Positions 14,432 through 24,977 are shown, counted from the first letter of the stretch. The stretch: 64,000 nucleotides of DNA from Poecilobothrus nobilitatus (GCA_947095535.1 OX352774.1:7874001-7938000); one strand, 5' to 3'. The notes: generated by a model not told the origin, from the letters alone. Numbers and translations: made by a program.

Positions 14432-17326
14432 CACATTTTAGAAAAAGAGCATAACGCTGTTTTTGTTTTGTAACCAACTCTAAAATCTATCCTAATTTTT
14501 ATTTTTACACATATCGTTAAACAACAAGCAATTGGAGGGCATCGCTAAGGGCATTCGCAAAGCCGCGCTAAACAAATGATCAAAACATGAATTTTCTAAC
14601 CAACTCTAAAACCTTTAACTCATTTTCATATATATTTCAATAATAAAGCATACAAAATAGTGGGGACTGCCGCCCTCAAAATCAAAAACCAGTTATTAAA
14701 ACTCTAATTTTGTAATTAACTTAAAAATCCCTTCTAGTTATTTTTTTACAAACAAAGTACACCAAGATAGTATTTAAGGCTGTCGCCACCAAATCCTCAC
14801 TAAACTACTGATTACTATCAATATTTTTTAACAAAACAGAACTTAAAACAGTAGGGTCTAAGGATGTCATTTCATATTTTACAAGAATGTAGACAGAGAT
14901 CCAATATACTATTTTCTACAATAGTTTAAAAAAATTCTAAAATCGATGTTTATGTAAAAATTTTGTTCAATGAACATTTTGGAAGATCAACATTTAGTAT
15001 AATCGGCATTTTTCATAAAACCAAAATTGACATTTTTTACCTCGACTTAATGTCCGAATGTCCGAATACAATCTACATAATGTCTACATAATGTCTACAT
15101 AATGTCTAAATAAATTTATTACTCATCTCTTTATTAGATGTTGAACATCCATAAAGGTTTTTAATAAAACTAAGTTCCAGTTTCATTAATTTCATTATAC
15201 CATTTATATTCTGTGGTCTCTATCGATCTTTCCTTCAAAATTTAAATGATCTATTATCTATCTATTTTTTAAAAATTGAATTAGCATAAAAATATTAAAT
15301 TTTTTCTCATTTTTCATATTTTTTTCCAATATTTTTCTTATAATAAGGCATTATATTTTTACGCACGGTTGCAACATTAGGATTATGTTTATATTTTGGA
15401 AAAAGCATAATATAATCCTGATTTTGTATGCAACTCTAAAACCTCACCAAATTGAAGATCTCGGATATACGCATATATAAATATTTTGGAAAAAGTAAAT
15501 GTCCTAATTTTGTATCCAACTGTAAAATCTATACTAAAGTATGTCCATGTATACAAATTAGCTCTACACATTTTTCTGTTTTTGACCAATACACGCGTAC
15601 GCTTCTCCCTGGAAGCGTACAATGGTGGTTTTAGGTCGCAAAATTAAAAATGAAAATATATTATATAAATAAACAAGAATTAGTTTAGAAAATCATATCA
15701 CGTTAGGCTTGTAATATACGTATCACCAAAATTTGCCACCAAATTAAAGCTCACCTTTAAATAGCACCTTTAATTCTATTTTGGCCATTTAGCATGGTTA
15801 TATTTTGTTTCCAAACAAAATTACAAGTTTCATGGCTCGATTTTGCAATAACAACATATTATGTTTTTATAATAATTTATGATAGGTCTGATCATTAAAC
15901 CTTTATTTTTATTGTCTATACAAGGATCATCATATTACGCAATAATCACTATTGAAATTCCTAAAACAAATTCTATACATGTTCCAGTTTTCATTATATA
16001 ATGTAAAATTTATCCTAAGATGTACTCCAAAAGCACAAAATATAAAGAGAATAAAAAGAAAATTTCCTTTTAAAAATGAAAAGCTCATATATGTAATGAT
16101 GAAATGATAAAGTTAACATACAACATACATATATATTTAAAAAAAAATTCCAAATTAAAGAAATCAATTAAAAATTTTAAATTAAAAATCATCTAAATTA
16201 GCTAAATTGTTAAAAACAATTATTTATTTTTAAGAAAAATTAATTCCGTCAAGGATTACAAAACTAAAAAAACAAGTAGGGACGCATATACTTATAGATA
16301 TTGTGGGAAAATGCTCTGCTGTTTTAACTCAACTAAACAAAGAATGAATAACTCATATATGTACTATGTACATATAATGTAAACGATTATAATATGATTA
16401 ATATATTTATTATGTGATTGATTAGTATCGATATATAATAGCATATATTCATTGTTTATATGTATAATATATGTATATCAGTTAACCGATAAGATTCCAT
16501 TCGGATAATTTTGATTGTAAATCATTTAAAACCTAAGTTTCTGCATTACTAAATTGAATTTAACATTATTCCATCTGTAACACCGCCCTTTGTTACTGAT
16601 CAGCACAATGGTTATTATTGCTTAGTATTGTTTTAAAATTTTCAAAACTAAATAAAATATTATAAATTTTACTTTGAAATTTAATATACAGAGTGTTTTT
16701 TAATTAATTAACACTGCTACTTGGTATATGTATAAGGGATTATGACGAGGCTCTTCTATTTTCCAAGATATGGGGACTTAAATTAAATTTTCATATTTTT
16801 ATTTTAAGTTTTTATAAATTGCATCTAACTTCACTTCTTGACCACACGGTAAATATTCTGTATAATTCTATAAATAGCAAAAGTCATAAAAATTACATTT
16901 GTGGTCAAATAAAAATCTGTATCTCCCAAACTGTATAAGATAATGATATAAAAAAAACTCCAAATTAAAACAGAAGACCCAAAGATTGGAAATATTGTAA
17001 AATTTTGAAACTTTTTTTTATGTTACGTCACCATATAAAAATGCATTTAAAAAAAAATAAAATTTTAACATTTTTTCATTTTAGAAACCCGTTTAGTTTA
17101 TAGAGTTTTTGAACGAATTTTAGAGAATTTTCATACAAGGTCTAGACAAGGACTTAAGTCTCCATAAACTTAATTTAGGTTCCCATATTTTGGAAAATAC
17201 AAGAGCCTCAGCTTAGCCGCCATACAAAAATATTACCTAGACCTACTCATAAGGGTTTATGCAACGGTATATATATATGTATAGTTAATTAAAAAATACC
17301 TTCTATTGTATATATATAACAACATA

Positions 17327-17386
<60 letters not shown>

Positions 17387-20300
17387 ATATTCTGTTTTAT
17401 TTTAATAAATTATTTGATTTTTATTATTCTTACTACAGTAAAAATTAGGTGAATATCGTAAATTTTCATTTTTCTTTAACACTGTAAATTTTCTTGAAAA
17501 TCATCTGTTGATAATTTACAAATACAGAGAATTTTTTTTAAGTTTTTTTAAAGAAACATAAAAATTTTGTTTACATTTTCAATGAAAGAAAATGAAACAA
17601 CGAAACGAAATAAAAAAAGCACAAATTATATTTTTATAATATTTAAAAAAAAAAAATTTGTACATAATATTATGTATGTATCTATATATTTTGCAATCAT
17701 TAACAAAATAAAACCAATATAAAATAATACATTAATAGTAGGGTTGCCGTCACTACAATAAAATATGTCTTTAATTATTATTTTTATTTATATTAAAAAA
17801 ACAATTTGTAATTGTTAATAATGGAAAGGAAATTAAATTTTATATTTAGGACCCCCTTATATCAGTTACTAGTTATTCACAGCACGTCTTTAAGTCAATT
17901 AAATATTTTACCTAACACATTGTAGACCGTAAAATATTTTTTTAACACATTGTAGACCGTATGTCAACCGCCAACGGTATATACTTTTTATTATCGAATT
18001 TATCTTAATTTCGTTGCCTTAAATTAAGAAAATTTTAGAAAAATTCTTTCCATAAAACTTGATCATCTTTTAGAAAATTGCAGATGTCTAACTTTATTAA
18101 GTACCAACCATATAACTTTTGCAGCAACCCGAATATGTTATGTTGGGCTAATAAAAACTTTACACAAGTCGTTAGCATACAACTTAAGTTCTTTTGACAA
18201 AATTTTTAAAACCATGTAAGACATTGTGTTATCCAGCCAATGGTGTAGTTGTTAAGACACCTGCTTTTCATACCAAAGGTCTCGGGTTCAAACGCCGACT
18301 GGATCATATAGATTAATAAAAAATAATATAGATTTTACTTATAATAAATAATTAGTAGAATATAATTATATTAAAAAAATAAGTATATATATACTATAAA
18401 TTATGATTAATATCATATTGTAATAGCTATATAATAAAATAATAATAAACCATAATTCTTGTATAAGATAATAGATGGAGTAGAAATAATAGAAGCGTCT
18501 TATCTTGTACAATAGCTACAGCCGAGTAATCAATGGCTTAGTGAAATTAATGATTCATGAAACTGAAGCTTAGTCAAATATGAATAAAATATGGAAAAGA
18601 CATTGAGTTATGCGCTCATATAAATAAAGAAATTGTATGATAACCCGTAATTAACCCATAATTATATGCGAACCCGTTTTTCTATAGACTAAGAAAATTT
18701 TGCAGAGACGTTATCATAAAATATAACATGTTTTGTAAATTTTCACATATCTGGTTTAACTAACACTTGAGTTTGCTGATATATAAAAGGTGTTGTATTG
18801 ATTGAATTTCCGAATTCTAGCTCCTTTTTTTTTCTTGAGGTATCGAAATGACAAATGGATGCACTAACGAGTTACATATCTAAATAAAATCATAATTCAA
18901 TTCTGACCAAGATTATATATATATACTTTTCATTATCTATCTCGTTTTTTTTAATATGTTACAAACGTTATGTCAAATTTATTATAGCTTTGAACTATTT
19001 TCATACTGGTATAAAAATTACATTTAACAAAATAGAAAAATATGAAAATCTTTTTTTTATTAAATTTAAATGGCAAAGAAAATAAAAAATTTCGAATTAA
19101 TGTGCGAGTACACTATTGATATACATATGTGTATATATATATATATATGCCTATAACAAGAAATGATATTGTATATTAAAATACAATAAATATTTTGAAT
19201 ACAAGAATAATATTTTAATTTTATTTTTAAATATAAATCTTCTCACTAATTCATTTTTTTTTCTTTTTGTTCTTTTTAATAAAAATAAAAATATGTTTTT
19301 CTAACATCAGGTTAACAAAACTTTAACAGAAAAAAAAACAAAAAAAACGAAACAGAAAAATATTATTTTGGCATCAAAATTATAAAAAAATTAATGAATC
19401 TCTCATATTTTTCTTTTTTATCTTTAGATTTCTCTTAATTTTTTTTTTAAGTATTAAAATGCATCCATGTATCCAATAAGTGAAAATAAAAATTAATTGG
19501 TCACAAAGTGTGTTTTGGTGTTCATTATATTTTTTTTTTTTGTGTTTTGATACAATAAACAAAAGATTAGATTTAAATCACTTATTTTTTTTTTTTGTTT
19601 AAGAGCTTTTTCATATTCTTTCATGTTCTGTTATTTGAATAAAAGTGAATTAAATTCGAATAATCTAATCTATTATTAGTCATTTTTGAGATATTTGGAG
19701 TTTTATATTTTTTTTTCTTTTGTTTTATATTATTAACTGTCGATTAACTATTGACTCACATGTTTCACATACAGAAACCAATTTAGTCTTGTTTGAACAC
19801 ATATTCTTCAAACTTTTTGTATGAAACAAGCATTTTTGTATGGAAAATATTTTAAATTTAACCCCCTTAACATTTTTATAACCCGTTAAAGAAAATATTT
19901 AGAAAATTTAAAATGCTAGTATGTTTTTTTTAGCTCTAATTTAAAATATAATTACCGCAGCTGAGCTTGAAGCTGAAGAATAAGCTTTCACAATGAAGTA
20001 CAATATACATATTATGTATATTGATTACACTCTTCTAAAATTACATTACAAGGAATTTAAAATTATTCTAACTTAAATAAGAAATAATAATGCCAGCTTT
20101 ATTTATTTATTATTTGAATTAACACCCTTGTATACTGTTTCTTCTGTTATGTCTAAACGAATAATACGAATTTGTTTATTAACCTCAAAGGGTATAGTTA
20201 AACAAGGTACTCCACAATTTTCAGCTTCTTTGCTTCTAAATAGTATATTTTCATTAATTTTGGATTTAACTCGATTTTAGGTTATAATTTTTTTTTGTAT

Positions 20301-23300
20301 GTGATCTACATGAGATTTAATAACGTTTAAATCATATAAAATTTATATGTTGGAAAACGGTTTATTATTAGACTGACCGTAAACTATAGAACAAACAATT
20401 ATTGAGAATAAAAGAGCGTTTATTTAAAAAGAAAAATTAATATAATAAAATTTTTTATCAAGAAAATATTATTAAAAAACGAAAAAGAATTCAGTAGAGT
20501 ATACTGTAGATAGTAGACAGTGCAAACTCTGGGATACCCATATGAATTTAATATATTATAAGGTTTCCATTAAATTTAATCACCTTTTGTTATATTTCAG
20601 GTGTCTAGCTTCATTAAAACAAGATGTGCAACAAGCCTTAGCCTGCTGGGCTAACCAAATTCATAGATATTATTGTCAAATAATTTTAATTCGATTCTGA
20701 GTCGATCCACTCACTTGAGTCTATATCAAGCTTGACTACTTTAAGATGTTACAAACGTAATGACAAATTTAGTATATCCTTGAACATATGTTCGTACGGG
20801 TATAATCGCAGCTCTCGAAAAATTACAAAAAATTCCGAATTTTAAATAGAATGGAATTAGGGATATTTTGACTGCCATTCTGTCATTTTTTAAATTTTTA
20901 AACTAAATTCAATTTAAAATACATAAATATATAATTTTTCATTACATACAATTCTTTATTATTTCGTTTTCGGTTGGTTTTTTTTCGTAAACTTTTAATT
21001 CACATTAACTTTATGAGTCAACTCAACTAACATCTGCGTATTATGAATGTAACATTTTAGGATAGCAAAAACATTTTAATCATTTTTAGAAAATTCTTAG
21101 AATTTTATTATGTATTACATATTCTTGTTTTAATCTAAGAAAATTCTAAATAAAAAATATTTAATTAATAGGGTATTCTTCGAATTACATATTATTATAA
21201 CTGTATAAATAAAATCCATATGTAAACATTTTTTAGAAGTTTTATTTAGGTACTTACATATGTATATGAATTATGAATATGAGTGAGCATAGTACACATT
21301 TAATTGCTTAAATAGAAATTTAGCGATATAAAATTATTGATTTTCCTAAAAAGTTTAAATGGTAACCCGTTATAACTTACATACATATATATATAAGGAA
21401 TTTAATAAAAATATATTTTGGTTTATATATAGGTATACAGACATGGTTTTGTTTTTATGATTTTTAGTATTACACAATAACACAATCAAATGAGAGATTG
21501 AAGTTTTTTACGATCTATGAAATGAAAGGGAGGGTAGGCTGATGAACAATTGTTATTTTTATTTGACTAAGACGATTTTTAATATAATATTTATAGCCTA
21601 CACTTAAAGCTTAGGGTATATTAACTTTGGTATGGTGTTTGTAACCACCAAAAGGAAGCGAGTTAGATATGGACATGTGTATATATTCTGAATCAGGATT
21701 ACCTCCTAAGTCAATTTAGCGATGTCCGTCCGTACGCACGATAACTCAAAATATAATGATGCTATCTCGATTAAATTTGTACTGTAGGTTAACAACGACT
21801 AAAGTAAGCCGGCGATTGCAAATGGACGAAATCCGGACCATGGGTTCGGGTACCTCCCATACAACTCCCAAAACCGAATACGCATGTCTTCGAAGTTAAT
21901 AAAGATAGAAACTTAAAATTTAGTACGAAGGTTTGTTTTCCTGTAGCCCTGATATCCCTAAAATTTAAGATGAATTAGAGTGCTTGTTCGGCTACCTCCC
22001 ACACTACTGCCAAAACCGAACAAGCATATATTCGAAATTAATAAAGATAGAAACTTCAAATTTGGTACTAGGGTGTTGTTTTTTGAATCCCTGATTTGCC
22101 TAAAATTTCAGATGAATTGGAATGGTTGTTCGGGTATCTCCCACACATTTCCCAAGACCTAACAAGCATATCTTCGAAATTAATAAATATAAAAACCTGA
22201 AATTTTGTACAAAGGTTGTAAAAGCATTTATTTTTTTAGCTTATATTAAATACCTATCTAAAATAACTTATGGATTTTTTATTTAATTTGAATTTTTTAG
22301 GTGTATGGTATAAATAAGTCGGTTGCATCGACTTACTGTTACATTTACTTGTTTTTTTTAAATTTAATAAAAAAATATTTTAGGTGCGTATTTACATTTT
22401 CTTTATGCGTATATGTATTTTTATTTATGCTTATTAAATTTTTATCAAAGTTCTATAAAATTGTGGGATAAGAGCGCATAAAACATTCCGAAAACACCTA
22501 AGGAGTGTGAGTTCGAATGCCAAACAAGTCAAAAGAATAATTGCTCCTTACAACAATTTACAGCCACACCTGGAACCGAAAGGTTATGTGATTTTCTTGC
22601 AACATTTACATTTAGTTACTCCATTCTCTATTAGCGGCAAAAATTTTTGTTTTTACTTTTTTAATTTTCTTTTCGAGATTTTGCTTTTAATTTTTAAATA
22701 TTAAATAACTTTAAATATTGTAGGTACAACTTTAAAATAAGAAAACAAATTCTGATTTTTTAAAAAATTTTTTTATCATAAATAAGAGGTGTTTTTAAAT
22801 TTGTTCAAAATAGTGAAATAAAATAAAATTGAGATAAAAAATATTTTTGAGATGGCAGAATTTTTATTCTAAATAGAGAGGTAAAATCAAAAAAAAAACC
22901 AGATGAGATATTTTTTAGTTTATAAAACAAAAAATTAATTCCAGATAGGGAGAAATTCAAGATTTAGAGTATTACCACCAACCACCTATAGAGAGCCAGC
23001 CAACCACCTATAGAGAGTTAATTTTCGATATATGTAAATTATATACAGTTCCTATATACTTTAAATTTCCAGATGGCATATTTCGGCTTACGGAAATTCG
23101 TTTGTAATATGAACATCGCGAATGTGGAACCTCATCTCCCACCTCATGTGTTCCCCAGAATTGGTGATGATTACATTTACAACGTGCAAAGATTCAAGAT
23201 GAATATTAACAACTTTGTTCACAATATGCCTGCCAATTTGAAATCATTTCATGAGTTCTAAAAATCGTATAACCTATTGTTTTGTTAAAAAAGGTAGGTA

Positions 23301-24977
23301 GTGTTTAGTGGATTAAAGTTCCACACACCCATAGTAGGACTCGTGGTTGTTCCACTGCTCTATAGTACCTTTTGATGATTTCCACCTATCCTCGAAAAAA
23401 AAAATTAGTTTAAAGGTTCAAGGGGATAGAAGATTTTAGACAAATTAGCAAGATAGGAAGGTTTGACTATATATAAATAATTTTAAAGAATAATTTAAAA
23501 AACAAATGTACATATATAAATAATAAAATTGATATCTTATGCTCCTTATAATACTGGAAAAGAAAAACAATGCATTAATTCGTACCGTATGAATTTTTGA
23601 ATCAATAATTTATGTACATATATAATTTAATGGTAAATGGTAATATTGTCTACTACTCTATTGTCTTCTACCATTTATAATGGATTGCAAGGGAAAAATA
23701 ACAAATCAATGAATTAAATTCGCAAAATTATTGTAGTAAAATATTATAGTTATAAATTAAGTCACAAGATATTTTTTAAGTATTATACATAACATCATTT
23801 GAATACTCATTTAAAAATTTTTTTCTTAATAGGTAATCAAAACAATGGCGCAGGGAATTAAGGTCCTATGAAATAAAGTCGCCTGTGTATTATTTCACAT
23901 TTAATAAGAAATCATATCCTGGTGCATTTTTTCTCATATATGTAATTGAGAAATAGGACCCTAAAATGTGAGAAATAAAGCCACGGGGTATTATTTCTCT
24001 TTCAACTTAATCTACGACTTTTTGAGAAATAAAACCTTGGAGAGTAATTTTTCATTAAATGTGAAATAACACCTTAAGTGCTTTATTTCGCAGAAAATTA
24101 TAACTTTAATACATAATAATAAGTTATAGTATAGATGTTAAGGATTTAAAGTACAAATCTGCACTCTAAACTTCATAAGGCTATTTATTATAAGCACTCT
24201 TTTTGTAACGTTTTTTGAAAATCAACGAAAAATACATATAGGTATATATGATACATATTTTGTTCAATCACACAATTATACACAATATATTTCAATTTAA
24301 TAATATATAAATTAATATATGCTACAATATAATGTACATTAACATGACATTCAACATTTTTAACACACGCATATTATTATATTATAACATAATTATTATT
24401 TTTTTTTTCACTGATTTGAATAAAAACAAAAAAAAAAACTCCAAATTGTGCAAACAATTAAAACATATTTTACACAATCATAAATCAATATAAAAAAAAA
24501 ATTAAGTATGTATAAGAATTAAAAACAAAAAGGAGGAAATAAAAATTTTCAAAAAAGAAAATACAGATTATATATTAGAAGAAAATAAGAAAAAAAAAAC
24601 TAGTTTTCTTTTTTTTTTTTTTTTTTCTTTACTTTCTTTTGTTCAATTAATTATGAAACAAACAAGTGCGAAAATGTGAATTACCATTAAAAACAAAAAC
24701 AAAAATGAAACAAATTGTTTAACATACAAGTAAAAAAGAAAAAAAAAAACAAAAACAAAACAAACAGAAAAAAGTTATTAAATAAATTAAGAAAAATATA
24801 ACAGTAACAGTATAGGTACTTCTTTATATATTTTTTTTCTTATTCCTTATATATACAGTCAATTCAATACGACAGATTAAATGGCTTACCACTTTTACCA
24901 ACACCTGGTGCACCAACAACAGCAATTTTAACTTCCGATAATGAAGATTTTTTCCGTCTTATACCTCGTGTTGTCAT
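486..24977 (-). CDS. Ras-like small GTPase (RERG/RASL11-like), 5' part of gene
   Basis: I joined three exons by splice signals and phase: 24977-24890, 2744-2688 and 559-486 (GT-AG, all phases agree), giving 73 residues before the window edge. The protein opens with a basic leader (MTTRGIRRKK), then strand beta-1 and a P-loop GAPGVGKS (residues 22-29), helix 1 (LIVRFISKRYIGEYD), a short switch I, beta-2/beta-3 and the DT of the switch II box (ILDTCPK). Order and spacing match the Ras superfamily, and RERG/RASL-type proteins share the RF..KR.I.EYD stretch. The G4 and G5 (NKxD, SAK) motifs must lie off the left edge. Switch residues are unusual: Pro at Ras Gly12, Gln at Thr35, Pro-Lys at Gly60-Gln61. 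The first intron is 22.1 kb and full of repeats. An upstream in-frame ATG at 25049 exists but adds only Lys/Arg low-complexity sequence, so I prefer the ATG at 24977. Exact subfamily is uncertain. Confidence 0.88.
560..2687 (-). other. Ras-like gene intron 2
   Basis: A 2.1-kb intron between coding exons 2 and 3. It holds the strong hairpin at 816-883. The stretch 1,300-2,500 is less A/T-biased and looks like old mobile-element debris, but no frame stays open long enough to name a protein. Confidence 0.7.
816..883. repeat. Intronic 68-nt hairpin, precursor-miRNA sized
   Basis: Arms 825-843 and 858-876 pair over 19 positions (18 Watson-Crick plus one G-T) around a 14-nt loop. After a small internal loop, the stem extends with GATAC (816-820) against GTATC (879-883). 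It lies inside intron 2 of the Ras-like gene. The size and shape fit a microRNA-type precursor, but a small palindromic mobile element would look the same. Confidence 0.6.
2688..2744 (-). CDS. Ras-like GTPase, coding exon 2 (helix 1 / switch I start)
   Basis: A 57-base exon bounded by a TTTACAG acceptor and a GTATGT donor. It encodes A-LIVRFISKRYIGEYDHQG, the helix 1 to switch I region of Ras-type GTPases, in frame with exons 1 and 3. Confidence 0.9.
4149..4177. repeat. Perfect 13-bp inverted repeat
   Basis: TAACTGCATAAAA and its exact reverse complement are separated by 3 nt. Function unknown. Confidence 0.7.
5925..6058 (+). repeat. Dispersed SINE-like repeat, family B copy 1
   Basis: This copy shares the block TTTTAAAGAGG-TGGTTTTGGTTG and a following ACTCAGAG segment with 31,855-31,940, and its 3' end TTTTGATG-TTTCCACC-CCTCG plus an A-run with 23,290-23,405. 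The A-tailed end suggests a retroposed element. No clear tRNA promoter boxes are visible. Confidence 0.5.
9126..9246. repeat. Imperfect 31-bp inverted repeat (fold-back)
   Basis: 9,126-9,156 is the reverse complement of 9,216-9,246 at 27 of 31 positions, with a 59-bp spacer. It could be a fold-back element or an old inverted duplication. No coding content is seen. Confidence 0.6.
9843..10226. mobile_element. Possible decayed inverted-repeat DNA element
   Basis: A perfect 14-bp inverted repeat pairs 9,911-9,924 with 10,145-10,158. A second hairpin pairs 10,171-10,192 with 10,205-10,226 at 19 of 22 positions. The sequence from 9,843 (CAGTCATAATTTGAACACC) has the look of a Tc1-like transposon end, but I find no matching opposite end. 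Confidence 0.3.
10422..10995 (+). mobile_element. Candidate DNA-transposon remnant
   Basis: The segment begins ATACAGGGAGTCCG and ends near ATCCTTGTAT, whose reverse complement (ATACAAGGAT) resembles the start. The interior is less A/T-rich than its flanks and has no open frame. Termini of the form TACAGGGNGTCC are common in insect repeats. Boundaries are approximate. Confidence 0.35.
11380..12040 (+). repeat. Dispersed repeat family A, copy 1 (decayed)
   Basis: Contains the landmarks shared by five places in this window: CTCAATTTTAAGGAAAC, TGTTGGAGCTTTAATTTTTA, CATAACGGTAAATTTAAAT, GTAGAAGTTTTGTAA, then a run of GAC/GGAC motifs and AAAACTAATAAG. No protein can be read. It is followed directly by the SINE at 12,094. 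Confidence 0.65.
12094..12286 (+). mobile_element. tRNA-derived SINE, copy 1 (most complete)
   Basis: The head is tRNA-like: an A-box GGCCTAGTGGGTAAGAGCG at 12,105-12,123 and a B-box GGATTCGAATCCC at 12,156-12,168, the internal RNA polymerase III promoter. A unique body follows (TTACGACACTTACAGCCACGC, then AGGAAAGGTTGTGTAATTTC), ending in an A-run at 12,272-12,286. The same head and body recur at 22,464 and, inverted, at 34,274. No clean target-site duplication is visible here. Confidence 0.85.
14459..15560. repeat. Decayed ~90-bp tandem repeat, locus 1
   Basis: The phrase CTAATTTTGTATCCAACTCT-AAAA recurs in diverged form near 14,470, 14,595, 15,420 and 15,505. ATATTTTGGAAAAAG occurs at 15,391 and 15,481, a 90-bp period. 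The middle part (14,930-15,120) matches 39,670-39,800 and includes three TCTACATAATG units at about 15,071-15,106. The same repeat is found in an intron of the orphan gene. Confidence 0.55.
16687..17309. mobile_element. Inverted-repeat DNA transposon (MITE-like), 0.6 kb
   Basis: The ends mirror each other: GTGTTTTTTAATTAA on the left and TTAATTAAAAAATACC on the right. An inner 40-bp arm at 16,747-16,786 is the reverse complement of 17,170-17,209 at 36 of 40 positions. There is no transposase frame, so it is a non-autonomous element. The right side carries about 40 bp extra between the terminal and inner arms. Confidence 0.75.
17331..17384. repeat. AT dinucleotide microsatellite
   Basis: An uninterrupted TA repeat of about 50 bp lies just beyond the inverted-repeat element. 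Shorter runs occur near 7,683, 14,398 and 57,000. Confidence 0.9.
18230..18307 (+). tRNA. tRNA-like sequence, probably a tRNA pseudogene or SINE head
   Basis: ATCCAG (18,231) pairs with CTGGAT near 18,299-18,304 as an acceptor stem. An A-box TGGTGTAGTTG at 18,241 and a T-loop GGGTTCAAACGCC near 18,274-18,286 are in order. The D-arm region is several bases too long, the T-stem has a mismatch and the anticodon arm pairs poorly without U33, so it is unlikely to be a working tRNA. Confidence 0.45.
18455..18592 (+). repeat. Dispersed repeat fragment shared with 35,745-35,820 and 48,945-48,972
   Basis: AATTCTTGTATAAGATAATAG here also occurs at 48,950, and CTTAGTGAAATTAATGATT with the following AAACTGAA-CTTAGTCAAA occurs again near 35,763. 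TTGTATAAGATAA is mirrored 20-30 bp later by TTATCTTGTACAA, forming a short dyad. Confidence 0.5.
21720..22215 (+). repeat. 142-bp tandem repeat, three units, with lead-in
   Basis: Three diverged units each carry TTCGGNTACCTCCCA, AAAACCGAA, a CATATCTTCGAA-TTAATAAA segment and AAACTTCAAATTTGGTAC. The GTTCG landmark lies at 21,844, 21,986 and 22,128, which is exactly 142 bp twice. The lead-in at 21,720 has GATGTCCGTCCGTACG. The copies clearly differ by point changes, so the array is old. Confidence 0.8.
22464..22616 (+). mobile_element. tRNA-derived SINE, copy 2 (degraded, head-truncated)
   Basis: Same family as 12,094. It starts inside the tRNA-like head (GTGGGATAAGAGCGCATAAA), keeps a damaged B-box (GAGTTCGAATGCC) and the body words TTACAGCCACACCTG and GAAAGGTTATGTGATTTTCT. 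The A-box start and the A-tail are lost. Confidence 0.75.
22977..23014 (+). repeat. Two 18-bp direct repeats
   Basis: CCAACCACCTATAGAGAG occurs twice, separated by 2-4 bases. It lies just upstream of the short coding-like segment at 23,073. Confidence 0.8.
23073..23261 (+). pseudogene. Short coding-like fragment, unrecognised
   Basis: A 62-codon frame of clearly higher G+C than its surroundings follows directly on a TTTCCAG acceptor-like site and ends in TAA. It is rich in His, Pro, Phe and Asn (LPPHVFPRIGDDY). No upstream partner exon or domain was found. It lies antisense inside intron 1 of the Ras-like gene, so it may be a captured exon, a retrocopy fragment or part of a mobile element. 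Confidence 0.3.
23290..23405 (+). repeat. Dispersed SINE-like repeat, family B copy 2 (diverged)
   Basis: The 3' part TTTTGATGATTTCCACC-ATCCTCG followed by an A-run matches the end of the copy at 5,925. The 5' part is only loosely similar. Confidence 0.4.
23869..24092. repeat. Array of four small dyads (GAAATAA...TTATTTC)
   Basis: Four units each have arms like TGAAATAA/TTATTTCA separated by 12-13 nt: 23,869-23,897, 23,970-23,999 (9-bp perfect arms), 24,024-24,053 (decayed) and 24,062-24,090. A fifth weak unit lies near 23,907. Loops are partly conserved (GCC-C-GGGTA type). Confidence 0.65.
24890..24977 (-). CDS. Ras-like GTPase, coding exon 1 (P-loop)
   Basis: Encodes the start methionine, a basic leader and the P-loop GAPGVGKS. 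It ends one base into a codon at a GTAAGC donor (24889-24884). The next exon supplies CC to make Ala, giving the usual GKSA junction. Confidence 0.9.

Larger units (their letters stand above)
2745..24889 (-). other. Ras-like gene intron 1 (22.1 kb)
   Basis: This intron separates the exon with the start codon from the rest of the protein. It contains the SINE, tandem repeats, hairpins and mobile-element remnants listed separately. Stretches 2,745-5,700, 6,060-9,100, 12,290-14,450, 15,640-16,680, 17,390-18,220, 18,560-21,700 and 24,100-24,850 show only A/T-rich spacer with homopolymer runs and short microsatellites. Confidence 0.7.
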
